Shown here: positions 34,919 to 44,771 of the stretch, piece after piece
Layout of the letters: every line of letters begins with the position of its first letter
Position numbering within the stretch: position 1 is the stretch's first letter
NCBI GenBank assembly: GCA_006503475.1
Contig: RSEH01000104.1
Location: 62,001 to 126,000 of the forward strand
Length of the DNA stretch: 64,000 bases
Direction of reading: 5' to 3'
Source of the DNA: Stentor roeselii
Lineage: Eukaryota > Ciliophora > Heterotrichea > Heterotrichida > Stentoridae
Position numbers and translations under genes: made by a program
Notes under the pieces: model-generated
What the model was told of the DNA's origin: nothing
Databases searched by the model: none
What the model saw: the letters and a program-made list of their open reading frames with translations, nothing else

Positions 34919-37765
34919 TTACAAAGCAGAAGTTTTATTATGTTTATACTTTTCATATAACATCGACTCAAACAGCTCCTTTCTCTCCCTGCTCTTGTTT
35001 TTAAAGTCCTGCACCCTGGCCCTTACATCTTCTCTGCTTTTATTCTTCCACCTGTTCATATCACTATTTTTCATCAACTTCTGCAGCATGTTTTTCGCTT
35101 GTGAGAACTGCACTATAAACCTTCTCTCATTATTCAAGACCTGCTTTTTACGGGCTTGAGCTTCGATCAAGCTTTTTTTAAGTTCTGTTTGACGATGTTC
35201 AAAAATTTGTCTGAATTCAAAAACTTCGTTCAGATGTTCCTTTGCCTCACGACATTCATTTATTTTCGCTTCAAGTTCGAGTTGTTTTGAGATTTTTGAC
35301 TCATTTAATCTTCTAGAGCTATCTTCTCTTATCTTCTGGACACGCTTTCTAAGATGTTCTTGACTGGAAATCGTTTTTCTCGGAGGAAGCTGCTCAGATT
35401 CCGACTCGACTTCAAATAATCTCTCAGATCGTCTCGGGCCTTGAACAGGTGCAGTTGCAGGAGGCGGCAAAGGGGTGACTTCTTTAACAGTCTCCACAAC
35501 ACTTAAAGCTTTAATCAAAATACCGACGGCAGGACAGGCTTCATTAGAATTGATATTTCTCAAGCTCCAAGCAAGTCGAAGTTTCGACATCAAGAACTGT
35601 TGCTTCAGGTCTTGAATTGTGAAGACCGGGACTGCGCTTTTATGACGAAAGTTCCAAGTTTTCAAGAAAAGAACAGCGACTCGTCGTCTTGCTTCTGTAA
35701 GAGAAGAGTATTCGAGTTTTAAGAAGCGAAGGCTCGGGTCTGCCACTTTTGACTCTGAGACTTGACTCGCAAGGGTCACGACTTCTACTCGAGCGCCGGA
35801 GAGGATCAGGGCTTGAAGGCTTTTTGACTCGTCTGGGACTGAACGGCCTGAACGGTCTAAGAATAATTGAGTGCCTAACCAACTTGGAAGGAGCTTGTGG
35901 CTTGGCTTTGGATTTGTTAGAAGATATACCGAATCTTGGTCACAGTAAAAGGAAAAGTCTTGCTCGATAAAGGTTAACTTTGAACGGCTTGGAGATAGGT
36001 ATTGGAAAAAATGCTCTTGGAAGTATAGTGTTGGGATTTGGAATGATGATAGAAGTGATCTTAAGAGGGTTAAGGCAGTTAGACGGATGTTGAACTTGAT
36101 CATCCTCCACCATCTCTGAATAGAAACTGCAGCTCTTCTTCTAATAGCCCTTAGAGGTAAATCACTTTCTTTTCTAAGTTTAATTCCTCTCCAGGCAGCC
36201 TGAACTGTGCAAGCAGCTTTAACCCTATTAACAAAAACCTCGTAAACAGGTATAAAAAGAGGTAAATCTCTTTGATTAAGAAATCGATTGAACTTTAAAA
36301 TCAATTCAAACAGCTCAGTCATAAATTCTGGACTAGGCCCTGTGAATTGCAGAAAATCTAGATAATCATCTAATTTATACTTTGCTTTCTTCGCAGTTTC
36401 AAGCATTTCCCTAGAGACAGAGCTTCCCCTATTTTTGAACTTTTTCAACACTAGATGCTGAGAAGGGGTGCAGTATTTGGAACTGATCTGAACATTAGTA
36501 AGAGGTTTTTCGATACAACTTGGACTTAGTTTTGCTAGTGGTACCCATTTCACCATCTGACTAAGAGGAAGATCAGTATAAGGAATATTATCAGTATCAG
36601 GAAAGCGAATAACTTTAATACTCTTACATTCCGAGATACAATCAAAAAGTTGAGCAAAAGGAAACCCTTCAGTCCTAACAGGTAAATGTTCAAAGAACTC
36701 AGGACAAACCCTATCCTTGATATGAGCAGCAGGATGATACTGTTCCGGATGAAACACCGAAAGAGCTCGTATCAAGCAAATAAGAGTCCTCTGCTGACTT
36801 TTCAGCACAAAGAACTTCAAATGACTCATCAAGGGCACTTGAAGTCTCGAGCTCTTATATTTCTTAAAAGCCGACTGAATCCTGGTCGCTGCTCTATTCC
36901 TTCTCTCCCTAACCTCCTTCCGTCCCTTATAAACTCGATACCAATTCTCAATCTTCTTCACAGCTTTAAAATGAATAAAATCTTCCGGCGAATACAACAA
37001 ATACTCATTATTCGTATCTTTCAAAAGCTGCTCTAAATCACGTTTCCACTTTTTTCTCATAAGCCATCCCCGAACATGTTTCTGAATAATCACAGCTTTT
37101 TTATCACGTTCAGTGAAATGTCCTCCAACATGTTTGCGAACTTTAAAACCTCTCCAAAAAGCTTGAATTCTGATGACCGGTGAGCATTTTTCCCATTTTC
37201 TCTGAAGTTTGTAGATATGTTGTTTAAAATTACGAATATCTGAAGTATCTTGAATCCAAATTTTCGATTTTTCCACGTCAAAAGAAGTCAGATTTTTCTT
37301 TTCTTCTTCAGTGCAGATGTAAAAGTCAAGAGCTTTCAAAGAGTCCAGCCCGTTGATCATGAATCGTCGATACCCTGGAAGGTGGATGCATGGATTGTTG
37401 AACAAAGTCAGATGGAGAATCGCGGGCAGACCTGAAAGACTTTCCAAAGTCGACCAAGTTTCTAGCAGGTTGTCGTGAAGGTAAAGAATCTGTAGTCGAG
37501 GCATGCTTTCCCATAACTCACGCTTTCCGATGTTCGACAAGAAATTGGTTGATAAGTCAAGTTTGTGAAGATTTGAAAATCCTAACTTGATATCAATTTC
37601 TACTATCGAGTTGTTTTTCAGGCTTAGAAGGTAAAGATGAAGGCCGAATTCTTGAAGAAGTAACTTGAAACATGAAGAAAGCTGTAAATTTTCAAGTTTC
37701 AGACAAGTCACTGATTTGAAGTCCTCGTTTTTTAAGATGGTTGTGAGAAGGTCTCTGGTAAGCAT
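34919..37765 (-). CDS. Leucine-rich repeat and IQ-motif protein (948 aa)
   Basis: N-terminal LRRs at about 17-150 in the SDS22-like form (LHKLDLSTNFLSNIG, LQILYLHDNLLETWS), capped by INGLDSLKALDFYICTEEE as in LRRIQ-type proteins. IQ motifs follow at about 197 (RIQAFWRGFKVRK), 224 (IIQKHVRGWLMRKKW), 268 and 291, with two more near 513 and 540 (SIQRWWRMIK). The C-terminal ~130 residues are a basic coiled coil. Relatives (LRRIQ1/3 group) are ciliary and probably bind calmodulin. It is divergent from the coiled-coil gene at 37798 with 32 bp between starts. Confidence 0.85.
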   Translation of the reverse strand: MLTRDLLTTILKNEDFKSVTCLKLENLQLSSCFKLLLQEFGLHLYLLSLKNNSIVEIDIKLGFSNLHKLDLSTNFLSNIGKRELWESMPRLQILYLHDNLLETWSTLESLSGLPAILHLTLFNNPCIHLPGYRRFMINGLDSLKALDFYICTEEEKKNLTSFDVEKSKIWIQDTSDIRNFKQHIYKLQRKWEKCSPVIRIQAFWRGFKVRKHVGGHFTERDKKAVIIQKHVRGWLMRKKWKRDLEQLLKDTNNEYLLYSPEDFIHFKAVKKIENWYRVYKGRKEVRERRNRAATRIQSAFKKYKSSRLQVPLMSHLKFFVLKSQQRTLICLIRALSVFHPEQYHPAAHIKDRVCPEFFEHLPVRTEGFPFAQLFDCISECKSIKVIRFPDTDNIPYTDLPLSQMVKWVPLAKLSPSCIEKPLTNVQISSKYCTPSQHLVLKKFKNRGSSVSREMLETAKKAKYKLDDYLDFLQFTGPSPEFMTELFELILKFNRFLNQRDLPLFIPVYEVFVNRVKAACTVQAAWRGIKLRKESDLPLRAIRRRAAVSIQRWWRMIKFNIRLTALTLLRSLLSSFQIPTLYFQEHFFQYLSPSRSKLTFIEQDFSFYCDQDSVYLLTNPKPSHKLLPSWLGTQLFLDRSGRSVPDESKSLQALILSGARVEVVTLASQVSESKVADPSLRFLKLEYSSLTEARRRVAVLFLKTWNFRHKSAVPVFTIQDLKQQFLMSKLRLAWSLRNINSNEACPAVGILIKALSVVETVKEVTPLPPPATAPVQGPRRSERLFEVESESEQLPPRKTISSQEHLRKRVQKIREDSSRRLNESKISKQLELEAKINECREAKEHLNEVFEFRQIFEHRQTELKKSLIEAQARKKQVLNNERRFIVQFSQAKNMLQKLMKNSDMNRWKNKSREDVRARVQDFKNKSRERKELFESMLYEKYKHNKTSAL

Positions 37766-37797
37766 TTATTAAATCTTGTTATCAACAGTCTTAGAAA

Positions 37798-38769
37798 ATG
37801 AAAAATTCGATTCGGTATAACTATCGAGAAAGCAACTCTTATTATTCTTACTCTCCTCTTCCTGGAAAAGCTAAACCTTCAAACGGCCCAGTCGTGAACA
37901 CTTTTTACCCGCGAGCCCGGAAGTACAAGTCTCCTGATTCAACTCCGACGACATCTCCTATTCCTTCAAGACAAGTCACAAGTGAAGAGGTCAGTACTTG
38001 TTTTTCTGACCAAAAAGGCAAAAATCAATACTTTTTTAAACAACAACTTTCACTACAAGAGAAAAAAATTCAACATCTTGAAGGAGAAAATAAAAGACTT
38101 GTTAATCAGCATCGTCCTGAGCACTGGGAAAAAGAAATCCTTAGAAAAAACGAGGAAATCTTTAAAATGGAGAACCAGCTTAAGTATTACATGGAACTTG
38201 CTGCTGATAACTCAGATAAAGAAGACTTAGTCACTGAACTTTCCAGAAAAAAAGAAAAAATCACTGAACTTACTGAAAAACTAGAAAAAACATCGAAAAA
38301 TCTAGAAGAATTCGAAGAAAAGTACCTGAAAGTCCTTCGAGAAAATGACCAGTTGAAGGAAGATCAGAGAAAATACTTGAAAAAAGAAGAATGCGATGTT
38401 TTATTGAGACAGATTCAAGAACTTGAAGTCGCTCTTGAGTTACAAGCAAAACAATTCAGAGACGTTCGAGATGAAAATGAAAAATTAAGAAAAGATTCAA
38501 ACGTCTCAAGTTTAAGTTACTTCGCTCAAGACATCAACAAAATCAAGGTAGAAGTTCAAAAACTGCTGATAATCGTTGAAGACTTCGCAAAAGGAAAAGA
38601 AATTTCTTTAAAAGGCCTTCTGGGTATCGAAAATATCAGCAAATTCGAGCCAGTGAAGCAGATTTCAAATGACATCGTGAGTATAAAAAGTGACTTAAAC
38701 CAAGTGCTTAACATTATCACTGACTTTCACGCTGAACAGTCTGCCAACACTGCCTGTAGAACTCAGTGA
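37798..38769 (+). CDS. Coiled-coil protein (323 aa)
   Basis: The N-terminus is disordered and Tyr/Ser/Pro-rich (SNSYYSYSPLPGKAKP). A coiled coil runs from about 75 to 235 (RKKEKITELTEKLEKTSK). The C-terminal ~80 residues are helical (INKIKVEVQKLLIIVEDFAKG). No named family; the layout is like ciliary or basal-body proteins. The stop is TGA; a TAA follows three codons later, so a TGA-as-Trp reading would add only WCY. The next gene begins 18 bp on. Confidence 0.75.
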   Translation: MKNSIRYNYRESNSYYSYSPLPGKAKPSNGPVVNTFYPRARKYKSPDSTPTTSPIPSRQVTSEEVSTCFSDQKGKNQYFFKQQLSLQEKKIQHLEGENKRLVNQHRPEHWEKEILRKNEEIFKMENQLKYYMELAADNSDKEDLVTELSRKKEKITELTEKLEKTSKNLEEFEEKYLKVLRENDQLKEDQRKYLKKEECDVLLRQIQELEVALELQAKQFRDVRDENEKLRKDSNVSSLSYFAQDINKIKVEVQKLLIIVEDFAKGKEISLKGLLGIENISKFEPVKQISNDIVSIKSDLNQVLNIITDFHAEQSANTACRTQ

Positions 38770-38787
38770 TGCTATTAAATATAGTAA

Positions 38788-40341
38788 ATGGACTTAAAAC
38801 TCGACAAAATCAAAGAAATTTTAATGAAACCTCAGGACTCGAGGAACTCTGAGGATATTAAACTTCTTGCTTTGACTGTCGCTCATGTGAAGTTTTTTGA
38901 AGAATTGAAGGAACACAAAAATGTTTATCGTGAATGTTGCATGTACCTGGCTTATGAAAAATTCAATAAAAATCAGTTTGTCTTCAAAGAAGGCGAACTC
39001 GGTGATAAGTTCTTCATACTCATCAAAGGGGAGGCTAAGGTCATGATTAATGTTAAAGTCAACGAGCAGACCTCTCAAAAAGAAGTACTTTCTTATAAAG
39101 ACGGAGAAAGCTTCGGAGAACTTGCTTTGACTTCGAATAAACCAAGAGCTGCTTCAATTTTAACGAAATGTGAATGTCACTTTGCAGTTCTTGATAAGTT
39201 TAACTATAACCGCATTCTTTCTTCTTTGCTGAACACAAAACGCACGGAGTTGATTGAATATTTGAAGCAACATGATTATTTTAAACATCTCACAAAAGTC
39301 TCTTTGCTTAAACTTAGCTATTGCTTTGAAGAGAAGATTCTCACTAAAGACCAAATTCTGTTCAAAGAAGGAGATTCTTTGGACTTTATTTACTTCATTA
39401 AAGAAGGAGAAGTTAAACTTTCAAGGAAAATAAAAATCCAAATGATCAACTCTTTTGAACCTGTCACTAAAGGGACTTTGTTCTTAAAAAAACATTGTTG
39501 GAAAAGTGCTGATGTTGGAGTACTGGAATCTGGAGGACTTATAGGAATTAACGACTTGGAAAATGAAAAACATAGCGTTTCTTGCAAAGTCTGTTCGAAA
39601 ACTGCAAAGATCCTTCAGGTCACTCTTCAGAACTTCAGAAAACGGATGAACAATGATGAGACCTTAAGTGTGATCAACCATGGAAAAACCATGAGAAACC
39701 TGCTTATTCAGGATAACACTAAAAGTGCTACTAAAATACTTAAAGACCGTATTTTTTCTCCTTATAAGCAACTTTTCGCTGAAGAAACTTTAAATAAACC
39801 CTCAAAAATCGACTTGGTAGGAAAAACTCCAAAAAATAATGAAAAAGTTTCAAGACCAAGTAGAAGAAAAAGCTCTAGTTACGAGGATATCAATGAAAAA
39901 GTTCCAAAATTCGCTACTTTTGATGTGAATTCTAAAGTAAAACAAGAGATTTATAAGAATAGCAGAAGGATTCGAACTACTGCACCTGTCGGGTCCAAGG
40001 ATAGTTCAAGATTGAATAGTGAAGCAGATGATGCGAGAAAAGCTGTGAGAAGCAGAATAAGTCAGAGAAAAACTAAGTCAATGGACCATGAAGACCATTC
40101 AAGCACGTCAATAAAGAAAAGGAAGTGCAATATCAGCTATTTGATCATGAAAATGAATCCCTTTGGTAAGACAAAAAGTGTCAACCCTACTCCGAAAATT
40201 GAAGAAGTTGTCAATATGCATGTGCAGAGCAAAAAGAATCTCAGTATCAGACCGAATACACCGAAGAACTGGAGCTTTATGAACTTTAATAGTCCGATAA
40301 GACGACCTATTAGTACTCTTTGCAGGATTAAAGATACTTAA
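38788..40341 (+). CDS. Cyclic-nucleotide-binding-domain protein (517 aa)
   Basis: Two cNMP-binding folds. The first (about 35-155) has the phosphate-binding cassette SFGELALTSNKPRAAS, with Glu111 and Arg120 in the places that bind cAMP/cGMP, after KEGELGDKFFILIKGEAKV. The second (about 165-290) keeps FKEGDSLDFIYFIKEGEVKL but has no proper cassette (GGLIGINDLENEKHS), so it may not bind. The C-terminal 230 residues are basic and disordered. There is no kinase or channel segment. Possible regulator or scaffold responding to cyclic nucleotides. Confidence 0.85.
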   Translation: MDLKLDKIKEILMKPQDSRNSEDIKLLALTVAHVKFFEELKEHKNVYRECCMYLAYEKFNKNQFVFKEGELGDKFFILIKGEAKVMINVKVNEQTSQKEVLSYKDGESFGELALTSNKPRAASILTKCECHFAVLDKFNYNRILSSLLNTKRTELIEYLKQHDYFKHLTKVSLLKLSYCFEEKILTKDQILFKEGDSLDFIYFIKEGEVKLSRKIKIQMINSFEPVTKGTLFLKKHCWKSADVGVLESGGLIGINDLENEKHSVSCKVCSKTAKILQVTLQNFRKRMNNDETLSVINHGKTMRNLLIQDNTKSATKILKDRIFSPYKQLFAEETLNKPSKIDLVGKTPKNNEKVSRPSRRKSSSYEDINEKVPKFATFDVNSKVKQEIYKNSRRIRTTAPVGSKDSSRLNSEADDARKAVRSRISQRKTKSMDHEDHSSTSIKKRKCNISYLIMKMNPFGKTKSVNPTPKIEEVVNMHVQSKKNLSIRPNTPKNWSFMNFNSPIRRPISTLCRIKDT

Positions 40342-40854
40342 GGATGGTCAAGGTTATAGCAGGTTAGAAGTTATTAATGTTATTTTGTACGATATGATTA
40401 TATGTTTGAGAATAGGATTGATTTTGGATATTGTAGAGTTTAATTCAGTGGATTCGTGTTTTTATTTAAATTAAAAATATTCGTGGGTGCATGCAACTAA
40501 AAATTTTTTATTTTATTGAAAGTTAAGCTTCAGTAATTTAAGATAATTATACTTTATCAATATTTTTCAATAAGGGTTGTAAAAGGCCTAGTAATTTTAT
40601 TATTAATAAAAATTTTTTTCGCCAGATGTAAATAGAAAACTCAATTCATATTCAGTATAAGATATATATATTATATATTCCGAATGTCTAGTTTAATATA
40701 TAATCTTCAAATTTTGTTTAGTTAAAAGCCAGATTTTAACTTGCTTAATTAAATAAACATTAATCTTATTATTTTAACTAAGTGTAAGTTACCACTCTTT
40801 ATATTTTCATCCTTTTCTTAACCAAATAGGAATTAAATTTAATATCTAGTAATC
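40342..40854. other. Intergenic AT-rich DNA
   Basis: 513 bp of strongly AT-rich sequence with a short AT-repeat near 40663-40680 (ATATATATTATATATTC). No frame, RNA fold or notable hairpin. Confidence 0.4.
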
Positions 40855-43095
40855 TTAACTATATTTTGAGTTACTGAGACCGCATCTAATAGGAAGTAAT
40901 CCTCCAGTATTACATCCACCTCTTTCTAATCTGATATTTCCCGTTCCTTCGCTTTGTCTCTTTTTAAAATTTTCAGTAAAGCAATTAAGTGTAATATTTG
41001 AATCCCCAAAGAGCAGATATTCGGCAGCTTCTCTTGAAATATTGATAACAGTTTCTCCAAATATCATTTCTTCAAGACTAAATCCAGCTTCACCTTTTAG
41101 TTCTTGTCTTTCTCTCTCAGTTTTATAATCCTCATCATAAACTATTTTCTTGTCAGTCTCAATTGATATAGGAGATAGAGTATTCCTTGCTTCTTGAAAT
41201 GTGTTACATTTCACCCTTCTTAGCACGTGAGCTAGTTCATGCAGTAAAATAATGTATATTACAGCTCTGCGTTGATAATCACCTATATGTTTCAATATTG
41301 ATGGAATTCCCCGACTGATAAAAATATATTGATTATATGTGCTCAAACCACAACAAGAACTTGTAGTACTGGTCAAGTAAACATTTTCTAATAATCTTTC
41401 TATTGTTTGTTGAGTATCAACATCTGATGCATTGAAAAGTTTAAGGCAGTCCATAATAAATTTTTTTTCTAAAACTGTGCGGAATTCCGTTATTAGTACT
41501 GAGAAATCATTGAATTTCGTAAAGGATAACTTACTGAGCAAATTTCGATTAAAAAAATAAAAAAAATCTTTTTCAATTCGAGTCATAATCAATGAAAATA
41601 CAATAAAACTTTGAGAAACGCTTGAACTTTTTTCTAATTCATCAAAAAACATTAAAAAATTAGTAATTGGTATCAATTTTTGACTTTTTAACAGGCAAGA
41701 TAACTGAAAGAATCCAATTTTATTTTGATATAAAAACTTTAGTGAGGTATTAAAGAAAATCATTGATCCATCAATTATCTTAACATCACTACAGTCACAA
41801 CTGATTTGATTGAATGAGTCTAATGCAATAGATAAATCATCACCATATTTTTCTAAAGTATAGCCAATAGTCGTCAAAGTCTCATAAAATTTATCCCAAT
41901 CGTGTGAAGATAAAGTATATTGGTTGTAACCAACTGTCAAAACATACATTTTTGAAGAGGAAAATGGTTCTGGGTTCTTTCTAATTTTTATTATCTCAGT
42001 TTCGCTTCTTTCATTTATTGCCTCAATTGTAAAATTAATCGACTGTATTTCTGATATTATTTTGTAAAATGCTTTAGCAACTTCCATTAATTTATCCATC
42101 TTTATTATATTGGAATTGGATTGACTCTTTTGTTCTAGAGTAGATGTGCATCTCACTCTTTCTGATATAAAAACGCTTGTTGCCAATTCAATAAGTTTAC
42201 AAATTTTTAATTTATCACATTTTTTTATATTTTTTTTTATATTATCTCCAAAGTTATTTATCGAGTTCAGAATTGTTTCTCTTTCAAATGGATCATCTAT
42301 TGATTGGTATAAACAGTCTATATTCTGGTTTATGAGAAGAAGGTTAAAATTATATCTGCTGAAATTAAAAATAAATGGCTCTTGGTCTTCTTTATATATC
42401 TTCAAACCAATGCATCCTGCTGCAAAGAGATCGATAGCTTTTGGGTCTACGAATTCATAATTATATTCTAGTTGATTGCTTGCAAATATTACTTCCGGCG
42501 CCAAGTATTGATTATATATGTTTAGTGATTTCAGTATGTAAAGGTAATTTTTTAATTGAAATTCATGAATTTGAAAAACGAAGAAATTCAATTCAATTTT
42601 AATTTTATTCTCTACAACAAAAATTGTATCAGGGGTTAAAAATCCATGAAAAAAACCTTTAGAATGCAAATAGATGATGGCCTTGAAAATTTTTGAAATT
42701 TTTTTTTCTGGTTTCTGTTTTGAACGTCGTGCCACGAAGCAAATATTGTAAGGGTAGTAGGCAGACAATAAAGAAAACTCTATTTCATCCAAAGAATAAT
42801 TTTTTATAGAGAAGCCTAAAACCTCGTAAAAGAGTGGGTTTTCTTTTACCGAATTATAAGCAAGTAGTATGGATTGAATATATGTAAATATTTTTTCTAT
42901 AGGTCCTTGAATTGCCCTTACTTTATAAGGGATAGTTGGATCTTCAAGTGTAGCAACTAAAGTCCTTAGTTTCACTCCATCAACCTCAGATTCATTAATA
43001 TTAATTCTCACTGTCATTAAATCACATTGGAATCGCTCTAATCCTGAATTTATCCCCAAATTAATCAGATCCTGAACCATATCTTGATTTTCCAT
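40855..43095 (-). CDS. Pseudokinase fused to an HExxH (gluzincin-like) domain
   Basis: 746 aa. Residues ~85-245 follow a protein kinase C-lobe: FKAIIYLHSKGFFHG, catalytic loop HGFLTPDTIF (150-159, HRD Asp replaced by Phe), NFF (170-172) in place of DFG, YLAPEV (APE kept), and VDPKAIDLFAAGCIG. The catalytic residues are gone, so it is a pseudokinase. A middle region of ~350 residues is unrecognised. At 619-623, HELAH in VIYIILLHELAHVLRRV is a zinc-metallopeptidase motif, with GEAGFSLEEMIFGE (Glu669) 46 residues after the second His as a possible third ligand. Flanked by long spacers. The fusion is not a family I know. Confidence 0.72.
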   Translation of the reverse strand: MENQDMVQDLINLGINSGLERFQCDLMTVRININESEVDGVKLRTLVATLEDPTIPYKVRAIQGPIEKIFTYIQSILLAYNSVKENPLFYEVLGFSIKNYSLDEIEFSLLSAYYPYNICFVARRSKQKPEKKISKIFKAIIYLHSKGFFHGFLTPDTIFVVENKIKIELNFFVFQIHEFQLKNYLYILKSLNIYNQYLAPEVIFASNQLEYNYEFVDPKAIDLFAAGCIGLKIYKEDQEPFIFNFSRYNFNLLLINQNIDCLYQSIDDPFERETILNSINNFGDNIKKNIKKCDKLKICKLIELATSVFISERVRCTSTLEQKSQSNSNIIKMDKLMEVAKAFYKIISEIQSINFTIEAINERSETEIIKIRKNPEPFSSSKMYVLTVGYNQYTLSSHDWDKFYETLTTIGYTLEKYGDDLSIALDSFNQISCDCSDVKIIDGSMIFFNTSLKFLYQNKIGFFQLSCLLKSQKLIPITNFLMFFDELEKSSSVSQSFIVFSLIMTRIEKDFFYFFNRNLLSKLSFTKFNDFSVLITEFRTVLEKKFIMDCLKLFNASDVDTQQTIERLLENVYLTSTTSSCCGLSTYNQYIFISRGIPSILKHIGDYQRRAVIYIILLHELAHVLRRVKCNTFQEARNTLSPISIETDKKIVYDEDYKTERERQELKGEAGFSLEEMIFGETVINISREAAEYLLFGDSNITLNCFTENFKKRQSEGTGNIRLERGGCNTGGLLPIRCGLSNSKYS

Positions 43096-43232
43096 ATTAT
43101 AATTATATCAAATATGTAATAAAAGTGAATCTGTTTATGAATTTTTCTGAGGAGATTTCATTTTTGTTGCATGCCTAAATCTCAGTGTTCTAAACACTTC
43201 TTACTAATCTGTTTCATGCGCAAATCAACTTC

Positions 43233-43592
43233 TTGGATGAGAATTATTTTTTTAAAAAAAATTTCGCTGCCACTATCGATGGAGAATTGGCGGCCAGGGC
43301 GTGGAACAAGGATTTTTACAGACTGAAGGGAAAGATCTACCACAGATCAAGCATTAGAGCTGGAACCAAGACCAGCTGCGAGGGTTCAACTGGTCAGAAA
43401 ACGATTTTGACTACTCGATACCCGAAACCGCAACAAAAGCCCTCAACTTAAACAAGGCATGTCAGGTATATTACTAGACCAGGAGATAATTGCCAGAAAA
43501 GGACTTTCCAAGAGTGACCAGGAGTTTGATAATCTCATAAATTTAAATTACTATAAACTCCTCGAACTCATAATCAATCCTATTCCCACTTA
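43233..43592 (+). pseudogene. Probable decayed gene fragment
   Basis: Coding-like composition between AT-rich spacers, but no single frame covers it. One frame gives DGELAARAWNKDFYRLKG; near 43380 a different frame takes over (FNWSENDFDYSIPETATK); from about 43459 the third gives LLDQEIIARKGLSKSD and runs to TAA at 43590-43592. No 15-16-nt intron joins them, so frameshifts in a former host gene are likeliest. Parent family not recognised; transcript evidence could show otherwise. Confidence 0.4.
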
Positions 43593-43622
43593 AATCCATT
43601 CCAAACTGTTAATAATAACATT

Positions 43623-44219
43623 CTAAGACTTAAAAAAAATCCCATCCTTATAAAACAGTTCTGCCTCCCGATTGCCAACAGAAAAGCTCCTCTCTCCTTT
43701 AGGTGCATATTTATTGCTAAGTTTGATATACTTGTCCATAACCTTTTCATAATAAGAGTTCGGTGTCATATCATAATTTTCAAAGTTAGACTGATTCGGT
43801 CTCGAAGTCTTTTCCTGCACAAAAACAAGTCTTTTCTTCGCCGGTCTAACAACTTCTTCATTAATCTGCTCCAACGGATACGCTGAAATCGGGCTAAAAG
43901 TTTTAGTAACCTTCGGACTAGCAGGAACTTCCTCTCCAAGACTACTACTAGAACTTCTATTATTTTCATAGTTAGCCATACAGAACTCAGCCAAATCTCC
44001 ACAATTCGCCGAGAGTTTCGGTGGAAGATACTTAATACTTTCAAACTTCAACATTTTCGAGTAAATCGCAGTGAACTGCTTCGAGAACTGGGCATTGTCA
44101 GACTTTTCCCCTTTCATCAATTTCACTAGTTTCGTGCTAAGAAGACTGACGAGCATCTCACAAAGTTGACCGTATTTCGATTCTTGCGCTCTTGTAGTAA
44201 AGCCATTATATACACTCAT
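43623..44219 (-). CDS. Hypothetical protein (198 aa)
   Basis: The N-terminal ~85 residues form a helical domain (KYGQLCEMLVSLLSTKLVKLM), then a Ser-rich linker and a basic tail with several aromatic residues (YYEKVMDKYIKLSNKY). No family recognised. It shares a 10-bp intergenic gap (TGTATATTAC) with the divergent HPt-like gene, suggesting a common regulatory point. Confidence 0.65.
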   Translation of the reverse strand: MSVYNGFTTRAQESKYGQLCEMLVSLLSTKLVKLMKGEKSDNAQFSKQFTAIYSKMLKFESIKYLPPKLSANCGDLAEFCMANYENNRSSSSSLGEEVPASPKVTKTFSPISAYPLEQINEEVVRPAKKRLVFVQEKTSRPNQSNFENYDMTPNSYYEKVMDKYIKLSNKYAPKGERSFSVGNREAELFYKDGIFFKS

Positions 44220-44229
44220 TGTATATTAC

Positions 44230-44757
44230 ATGGCGCTTGAAACCTTTATCGACTTTGATATGGGCAAAGTTTACCTCGGAAGGGACCATGACAGCTTTTT
44301 GAAGAGGTTCGTCGAGGTCGACTTGCAGGAATATCTGGAAAAAATGAAAAATTTTCTTGAAAATGCGGATCTTGAAGAACTTCATAGAACTGCTGATACT
44401 TTAGCCTCGACTTGTTGTTATGTTGGAGCCAAGCATTGCCAGGAGTTATCGAAAAAAGTTTCTCTATCTGCCAAAGAAAGAAAGATGAAGAAACTTGAAG
44501 GAGAAATGATTGAACTTGTCAGTCATGGAAAGATTTTACAAAAACTTATTAAAGTTCACTTTGATGAAAAAGTCGTTTCAGCTACTTCAGCTAATCTTGA
44601 CCGAATCACGAGTAGCACCCTGGAGGAAAACTCGGAATATCGAAGTTACCGATTAAGACCTCCACAGAAAAAACCTACTCCAAAACAACAGACTTGGTAT
44701 GAAGATGACTTCGACCCTTTTGAAGACAATAAGCAGTGGACATGTGAAATTTTCTAG
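44230..44757 (+). CDS. HPt-like protein lacking the phospho-histidine
   Basis: 175 aa. Residues ~15-105 follow a histidine-phosphotransfer four-helix bundle: SFLKRFVEVDLQEYLEKM, then LHRTADTLASTCCYVGAKHC, which lines up residue for residue with the HPt signature AHTLKGSS-x3-GA. The accepting His is Asp56, and the following LKG is LAS. The fold is therefore likely kept but phosphorelay lost. The C-terminal 60 residues are Pro-rich and acidic (YEDDFDPFEDN). Divergent from the gene at 43623-44219; the next gene starts 14 bp downstream. Confidence 0.6.
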   Translation: MALETFIDFDMGKVYLGRDHDSFLKRFVEVDLQEYLEKMKNFLENADLEELHRTADTLASTCCYVGAKHCQELSKKVSLSAKERKMKKLEGEMIELVSHGKILQKLIKVHFDEKVVSATSANLDRITSSTLEENSEYRSYRLRPPQKKPTPKQQTWYEDDFDPFEDNKQWTCEIF

Positions 44758-44771
44758 TTTCTAATATTTAA

